Below are positions 57,138-59,163 of a DNA stretch of 59,163 nucleotides, piece by piece. The translations under genes were made by a program, and so were the position numbers. The DNA lies in contig BFEA01000190.1 of the NCBI GenBank assembly GCA_003427395.1, positions 497,978 through 557,140 of the forward strand, given 5' to 3'. The notes under the pieces are model-generated. The model was not told the DNA's origin. It made no database searches and saw only the letters and a program-made list of their open reading frames with translations. Origin of the DNA: Chara braunii (lineage: Eukaryota; Streptophyta; Charophyceae; Charales; Characeae). The stretch's first letter is position 1. Every line of letters begins with the position of its first letter.

Positions 57138-58403
57138 GTGGATGTGAGAGATAAAATGACGAAAGAAAATTTGAAAAGGTTATCTTCCAAAAAGAGGGTT
57201 TCACTTATCATTGAGTTAGACCACCTGTTTGATTCTTTCGAGCTCAGGGCCATGCACACTGCAAAGATCTTGGAGTATGTCAGATTGTACTTCATGCACA
57301 TTCTGACCTCTTATAGGATAAGGTCAAGCTTCCCTAATCTCAGGGATGAGGAATTGCAAGCCAAAATGTAGGACACGTTTAAAGTCAGGATCTCATTGCA
57401 TGAGAAACTTGACCTTGATCGCCCCATTACCCTGGAAGAATTGACTCAGACTCTAACTGACATGAATAAAGGGAAATGTCCAGACAATGATGGTTTACCA
57501 ATTGAATATTACATAACCTTTTGGGAGGAATTTGGTCCAGCTGTAGTGAATGTTTTTGTTAGGATCCTGGAGGGTCAAAAGTTAGGGGAGGAAATGAGGT
57601 TAAGCACCATTTCCCTGTTGACCAACGATTTCGTCAAAACAGACATTTTATATTTTTTGAACAAAATTGAAGCCTACTTATTTGACCCAAAAAATATCAC
57701 AGTTTGTCTCCTGAGAGACCATTTGGACTTAACTGAAGTTCAGGTACATCCAATGGGGACCCTAAGGAGCTAAAACGGTGACATTTTTATGACCAAATGA
57801 GTAGGTTTCAATTTTATTTAAAAATATAAAATGGTTGTTTTAACGAAATCGCTGTTGATGTACAAAAAGGGGGATAAGAGGAACATCAAAAATTTGATAC
57901 ATATTTCCCTTCTGAACACATCTTACAAACTACTGGCAAAAACTTTGGCCAATCGACTAAAAAAGTATCTTCCCTCTTTGATAGGGGAGGAACAAACAGG
58001 GTTTATCCAAGGAAGGAATATCCTGAATAATATCGTGTTGACAATTGAAACTCTTGAGATTATGAAGGATGATCAGCCGAAGGTGGTAGCTCTGTTGCTG
58101 GACTTATAAAAGGTGTATGATATAGTTAATTGGGACTTCGTGTTAGACACGCTACGCATAGCGGGTTTTGGGGACATCTTTCAAAGATGGGTACAAACAC
58201 TTCACACCAGAGGTTTAGGAACAATGATGGTCAATGGAGAGATCTCTGAGATCTTCCCACTTTCAAGATCCTTGAGACAAGGTTACGCCCTGACCCTTTT
58301 GTTGTTCGTCCTTCAAATGGAGGTGCTTCTCTCGATGATTAGGCACAATCCGAACATTCAAGGCCTTCAGATTGGCCAAGATAATGCAAAGCTTCGACCA
58401 TGA
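57138..58403 (+). pseudogene. LINE ORF2 reverse transcriptase, fingers and palm
   Basis: Motifs: LDRPITLEELTQTLTDMNKG KCPDNDGLPIEYY (RT motif 1), ISLLNTSYKLLAKTLANRLK, GFIQGRNILNNI, and NWDFVLDTLRIAGFG. The palm A motif region reads LLLDL followed by a TAA stop (58107) and KVYDIVNWDF where an intact RT has F-D-x-A-F/Y-D, so the first metal Asp is present but the block is broken. A MITE (57626-57851) interrupts the domain. Confidence 0.85.
57626..57851. mobile_element. MITE family 2, copy inside the RT domain
   Basis: CGATTTCGTCAAAAC at the left and GTTTTAACGAAATCG at the right begin inverted arms of nearly 60 bp. CTGTTGA is present on both sides (57615-57621 and 57852-57858) and reads as duplicated RT codons (ISLL before and SLLMYKKGDK after), consistent with a target-site duplication of at least 7 bp. 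The left side has 4 extra bases (CCAA). Confidence 0.85.
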
Positions 58404-59040
58404 CTAACGACTGATTTTCTCTCTCTATGAATTCTCAGCCTTCGATGACTGCCCTTAAAAAATTATTTGATATCTGCTCTAAATTATTGGAGTCCCTTGT
58501 GAATTGGTCGAAATCAGTGGCTATTATAAGGCAAGGTACTAACTTGGTAGTGGACTGGGGGCTTAAGTGTCTCCCCTCAGAGGATTGCAAGCGTTTTTTG
58601 GGTGTGCAGGTAGGTCTACTGAATGCCAAGAAACACGCGAGCGCCTTGGTTGAGAAGATAATGGTCTCCAAACTCAATCATGTATCATTGGTGATTGGGA
58701 GGGCCCTGCTTTTGAACACATTTATTTTTTCGATTGCATGGTACCCAAGATCACATCAGGGGACTTGAGAAACAAGCGTACAAGAGGATTGGAGCCTTAT
58801 CAATAAGGTATCTATGGAAGGGCACGGGCGAGGAAAATACTGGGTACGTGGCCAAAGTGGCTTGGAGGAATGTATAGGGAGTGAGGAAAAGGGGGGGCTA
58901 GGAATTTTAGACCCGGAGTCTCAAATTAATGCCTTTCTTGCAAGGTGGGTAGTCAAACTGCTGGGAGTGAAAAGTGATCATCCATGGAGCGACTTGGTTG
59001 TGATTATCCTATTGAAAGAATGGGGTTTGTTGCGCTAAGA
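58404..59040 (+). pseudogene. LINE ORF2 after the catalytic box, C-terminal domain
   Basis: Frame 58427 onward gives QPSMTALKKLFDICSKLLES, VNWSKS and FLGVQVG, then after a frame problem near 58766-58814 EKGGLGILDPESQINAFLA and ARWVVKLLG, typical of plant LINE C-termini. Where the F/YADD catalytic box is expected (58403-58414) the frame reads T-N-D-stop. Confidence 0.75.
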
Positions 59041-59074
59041 AGATGTTTGGGTAGCCCTCATGACCTTATAACAG

Positions 59075-59163
59075 CCATTTCGTCAAAACGGACATATTAT
59101 ATTTTTTGAACGAAATCAAAACTGACTTTTTTTGCCAAAATCCGGTCGGAATTTTTTGCTCCT
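59075..59163. mobile_element. MITE family 2, third copy, cut by the window end
   Basis: CCATTTCGTCAAAACGGACA followed by TATTATATTTTTTGAACG matches the left arm of the two other copies. The right arm lies outside the window. Confidence 0.7.

Larger units (their letters stand above)
51423..59163 (+). mobile_element. Decayed LINE (plant L1-like), 3' end outside the window
   Basis: The order ORF1 with CCHC knuckle, endonuclease, reverse transcriptase and C-terminal domain on one strand is that of an autonomous non-LTR retrotransposon. At least six in-frame stops and several frame changes in ORF2, three stops in ORF1 and two internal MITE insertions make it inactive. The 5' boundary is set at the ORF1 start and is approximate; the element continues past the window end. 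Confidence 0.85.

Overview
The window looks like nuclear DNA of a streptophyte, most likely a charophyte alga with a large repeat-rich genome (for example a Chara-like species); that identification is an inference. The evidence is one clear spliced gene with GT-AG introns of 0.56 to 10.7 kb, a plant-type domain order in its protein, a plant-L1-like LINE, many MITEs and microsatellites, and N gaps. No bacterial features were seen.

Region 1 (1-26.5 kb, + strand) is a single gene encoding a FET/TAF15-family RNA-binding protein. I could assemble seven exons with consistent splice phases from ATG 1517 to TAG 26472 (2,085 nt, 694 residues, about 54 of them hidden by an N gap). The protein has a G/P/Q/Y-rich prion-like N-terminus, two RanBP2-type zinc fingers, a Gly/Tyr/Arg-rich linker, one RRM, a C-terminal RGG/GGYG region and a FUS-like C-terminal PY nuclear-localisation signal. 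Two E2F-type sites in tandem lie about 210 bp upstream of the ATG. The introns carry a family of about 109-bp MITEs with TA-flanked inverted ends, a hAT-like element, (GA)n tracts next to splice acceptors, and many tandem duplications.

Region 2 (26.5-34.6 kb) has no gene I can recognise. It holds a tRNA-derived SINE-like unit, a tandem repeat of about 140 bp whose two copies each contain a hammerhead-ribozyme-like motif, an inverted-repeat element and several minisatellites.

Region 3 (34.6-51.4 kb) holds two diverged copies (A, about 34.6-39.3 kb; B, about 44.1-50.1 kb) of one large non-coding repeat in the same orientation. At the same relative place each copy carries an array of short hairpins. 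In copy B thirteen hairpins share a conserved loop word (CAACTTAG or CTAACTTAAG), while the stem bases differ from unit to unit and mostly remain complementary. This is the most unusual signal in the window. A degenerate U6 snRNA sequence lies between the two copies.

Region 4 (51.4 kb to the end) is a decayed LINE: ORF1 with a CCHC knuckle and a pentapeptide repeat, then endonuclease, reverse transcriptase and C-terminal region. It has many stops and frameshifts, has lost catalytic residues, and carries three copies of an ATTTCGTC-ended MITE family, the third cut by the window edge.
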